From: Chamaea fasciata
Lineage: Eukaryota > Chordata > Aves > Passeriformes > Sylviidae
DNA length: 64,000 nucleotides
Direction of reading: 5' to 3'
Assembly: GCA_029207755.1 (NCBI GenBank)
Contig: JARCOQ010000001.1
Location: 95,708,640 to 95,772,639, forward strand
Shown here: in pieces, positions 12,539 through 64,000 of the stretch
Position numbering within the stretch: the first letter of the stretch is position 1
How the letters are laid out: each line of letters opens with the position of its first letter
Position numbers and translations under genes: made by a program
The notes under the pieces: model-generated
Database searches by the model: none
What the model was told of the DNA's origin: nothing
Seen by the model: only the letters and a program-made list of their open reading frames with translations

Positions 12539-13659
12539 TCTTTGTTTTGAAGAAGAAATTATTAGTTTGTGTATATGTTTCAAAATTACATTTACTACTC
12601 TAATTTGACTCGTTTTTCACAATCATTGTATCTGATTCCTTCATGGTACTAATTTTGATAATGAACTTTAACATTAAAAGTTCTCCAAAACATCCTTACC
12701 TCTGCAGATAACATTAATATTGGAGATCTGTTATTACTAGCAATGAAACTGTTCCAGTTGCTTTCTTAAGCTTGGAAAAAAGGCTGAGGGAGGATGAAGA
12801 CACTCCTTTTTCATGCAGCTGCTATTCTCATTACTGTAGTGACACCACGATTTGAATGGGAAGCCCATTACCAAATATCAGAATGTTACCATGCATCTCT
12901 CTCCATGTTCTTTTCTTGCTGCCAGCTCCACTGCCACCTTTAATGGCCAGAATCACCTTCTCCTCTGAAGGCCTTTATGCTGTGGGACAAACTGTGGTGT
13001 TACATAGACATCTTCCATCCCAATGAGGTATGGGACCCATAAAACCACTAGAGTCCTCTTCCAAAAGACACAGAAACAGACTGACATGAATAGTCTTTTC
13101 TATCTATTCTACCACTTTGCTGGGAAGGTAGAAGAATAGGAGATAAGAAAAATGTCTTTGGCTGCTAAATCTGTTTTCTCTACTTTTGTACTGGAGCTGC
13201 TACAACCTCCTTTGAGATGGAAGTTGGAGGTAGCCACGAGCCTCATCACTAGTGCTACATCATTAATATTTGACTTGATACACTGCTCATCCACTGACTC
13301 TTTGAATCTGCTTCACTGCCGGTCAGAGTTTAAATGCTGACTTCAGCCTGAATCCCAGGATCTTCACCCATCCATTGCAAACCATGGCTGCTACATAGGA
13401 GAGCAGATTTCTGGGAGCCACCTTTATGTCCTGGTAGTCCAAAGGCACACAGTGGACTTTCTCCACTTGTCCAAAAGGTGATTATAAGTCTCCTGCTTGG
13501 GCCTTCTGGATGCTGTCATCCCTTCAGTGATCTGGAGGATCAAGGTCCTGCAGCCTGGCTCTGGTTTTCTTTGGAAGGCAGTTTCTGTCTGATGGCATCA
13601 GAGAAGCAGCAGCCTGGTGATCTTAGTGCTGCTAGGATAACTCTAAGGCAAGGTTTGAG
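12539..13659. other. Region upstream of the CpG island
   Basis: Composition rises from AT-rich to balanced toward the promoter. Short frames only. Distal promoter elements may be here, but none can be named from sequence. Confidence 0.5.
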
Positions 13660-13778
13660 AAGAGGGGATGCCCCAGGCCCGTGCCCCGCCCTTCGGAGCT
13701 ACGGTCTCAGCGCCATCAGTCAAACGGTGAGGGGGAGGTGGCACGGTGCCGGCCACCGCCCCCCCGCTGCGTGAGGAA

Positions 13779-13793
13779 ATGGCTCTCACGTGA
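13779..13793 (+). other. Possible upstream ORF (5 codons, M-A-L-T-stop)
   Basis: An ATG at 13779 in good context (G at -3, G at +4) reads four codons to a TGA that overlaps the TCACGTGA box, 76 nt before the main ATG. If transcripts start upstream of 13779, it could dampen translation of the KCC4 start or allow reinitiation there. Confidence 0.35.
13786..13793. promoter_or_regulatory. TCACGTGA E-box (USF / MITF-TFE type)
   Basis: A perfect 8-bp palindrome TCACGTGA lies 77 nt upstream of the exon 1a ATG in the CpG island. This is the preferred site of bHLH-ZIP factors (USF1/2, MITF/TFEB/TFE3). It may be promoter or 5'UTR depending on where transcription starts. Binding is not shown. Confidence 0.45.
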
Positions 13794-13869
13794 GGGAGGC
13801 GGCAGCGCCCGGTTCACCCTGCCCGCTGCCCTAGGAGGAGGCGCCAGCGGGTCTGGGGCCGTCTGCACC

Positions 13870-63234
<49,365 letters not shown>

Positions 63235-63441
63235 GTATGTGTTTATTGACTTTCTCATTTGCATTTATAATTCGACTGTGTAACTAATGTATTTGCTGTG
63301 TGGAGAAAATGTGCTACTGAACATCTGGTGGAAAATTGAATATTTATCTGTATCTGATTTCCTCTGTAGTGGGTTTTCTCAGCCCTCTTCAACCACAGGC
63401 TTGCTTATTTTTCTTCTAAGCAGGTTGGTCACTAAAATCAG

Positions 63442-64000
63442 TGTCATGGTTTATAAATGCTACTCAGCAATTTAGTGCTCCCGCTGAGACTTTCCAAACA
63501 GCACCGCTGTTTGCTTGCCCCCTTTCCTCCTCCAGCACCCCTCTTGGGCTGGGTTAGAGAGAAAAATTGGAGGCAGAAATGGTAAAGATTGAGAGAAGAA
63601 CAGTTTACTGGAAACAGCAATGAGATAACAAAATGAGCAGTAAGAGCAACAGTGTTAATAACAAAAAGTATACAAAAGAGAGTGATTCACATGCAAAAAT
63701 GTCCACAATGGAGCTTGACCTAACCACAGCCATGCCAAACCCAACCAGTCCCTCTGGCTCAGAACTGGCGCTGCTCAGCCATTCCTTCTGGCTTTGAGCC
63801 GGCCCCATGTTTATTCAACCAGTAGAAACCCCTTCTCAGAAGAGACTCCCTTACCCCTGCCCCTGGCAATGACCTGAGTTGGTATAGAATAACCTCTGGG
63901 TCCTAGCCATGCCCCCTCCTGGCTGTTGCAAAAGTTAATCCTGTCCTGGCCAGAACCAAAACTTTATCCACCCTATATTCTATATCATTTATGTCATGCC
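63442..64000 (+). mobile_element. LTR-type element (family B), cut by window end
   Basis: Begins TGTCATGGTTTATAAATG in intron 18 and continues to the window edge with the blocks shared with 12126-12538. Its end and any internal region lie outside the window, so solo LTR versus longer provirus cannot be decided. Confidence 0.65.

Overview
The window reads as genomic DNA of a bird, probably a neoavian. It has many decayed CR1 LINE 3' ends, several avian-type endogenous retrovirus LTRs with intact target-site duplications, compact introns (mostly 0.7-4 kb) and AT-rich intergenic DNA around one CpG island. I recognise one protein-coding gene: SLC12A7 (KCC4), an electroneutral K-Cl cotransporter, on the + strand. 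Its first coding exon lies in a CpG island near 13.9 kb. Eighteen consecutive coding exons (13870 to 63234) splice in perfect phase to 2425 coding bases, about 808 residues. That is the N-terminus, all twelve membrane helices, the large glycosylated loop and the first part of the cytosolic C-terminal domain. The last quarter or so of the protein lies beyond the window. There is no frameshift or premature stop, so this is a functional copy.

Layout. 1-13.6 kb is gene-poor upstream sequence: an ERV remnant on the - strand (LTR plus primer-binding-site region, about 1270-2641), solo LTRs at 3161-3834 and 4111-4647, an LTR near 12126-12538, a (CA)24 microsatellite and one CR1 scrap. 13.65-14.42 kb is the CpG-island promoter with exon 1a. 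14-28 kb is the long first intron. It holds a second, phase-compatible candidate first exon (1b, 18577-18616), a 53-bp T tract, several CR1 pieces including a 1.1 kb one, and a 1.5 kb solo LTR with a perfect duplication. 28-63 kb carries exons 2 to 18. Its introns hold a 1.3 kb LTR composite (28496-29806), a CR1 fragment with recognisable reverse-transcriptase motifs (49686-50500), a second copy of the 4111 LTR family (54485-55007) and further CR1 tails. The window ends inside another LTR-type element (from 63442).

Most notable: (i) intron 10 has an exact minor-spliceosome (U12-type) 5' splice site, GTATCCTTT, with a branch-site-like sequence 13 nt before the next exon; (ii) exon 1b gives an alternative N-terminus in the correct phase and has an in-frame stop just upstream; (iii) five LTR insertions can be delimited to the base by 5-bp target duplications; (iv) introns 5 and 9 share a 120-bp segment of 95% identity. 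I found no tRNA, rRNA, CRISPR or operon-like structure and no evidence of a wholly new biological system. Most long open frames here are chance or repeat-derived. Identifications rest on recalled family sequences and on comparisons within the window; no database search was run.
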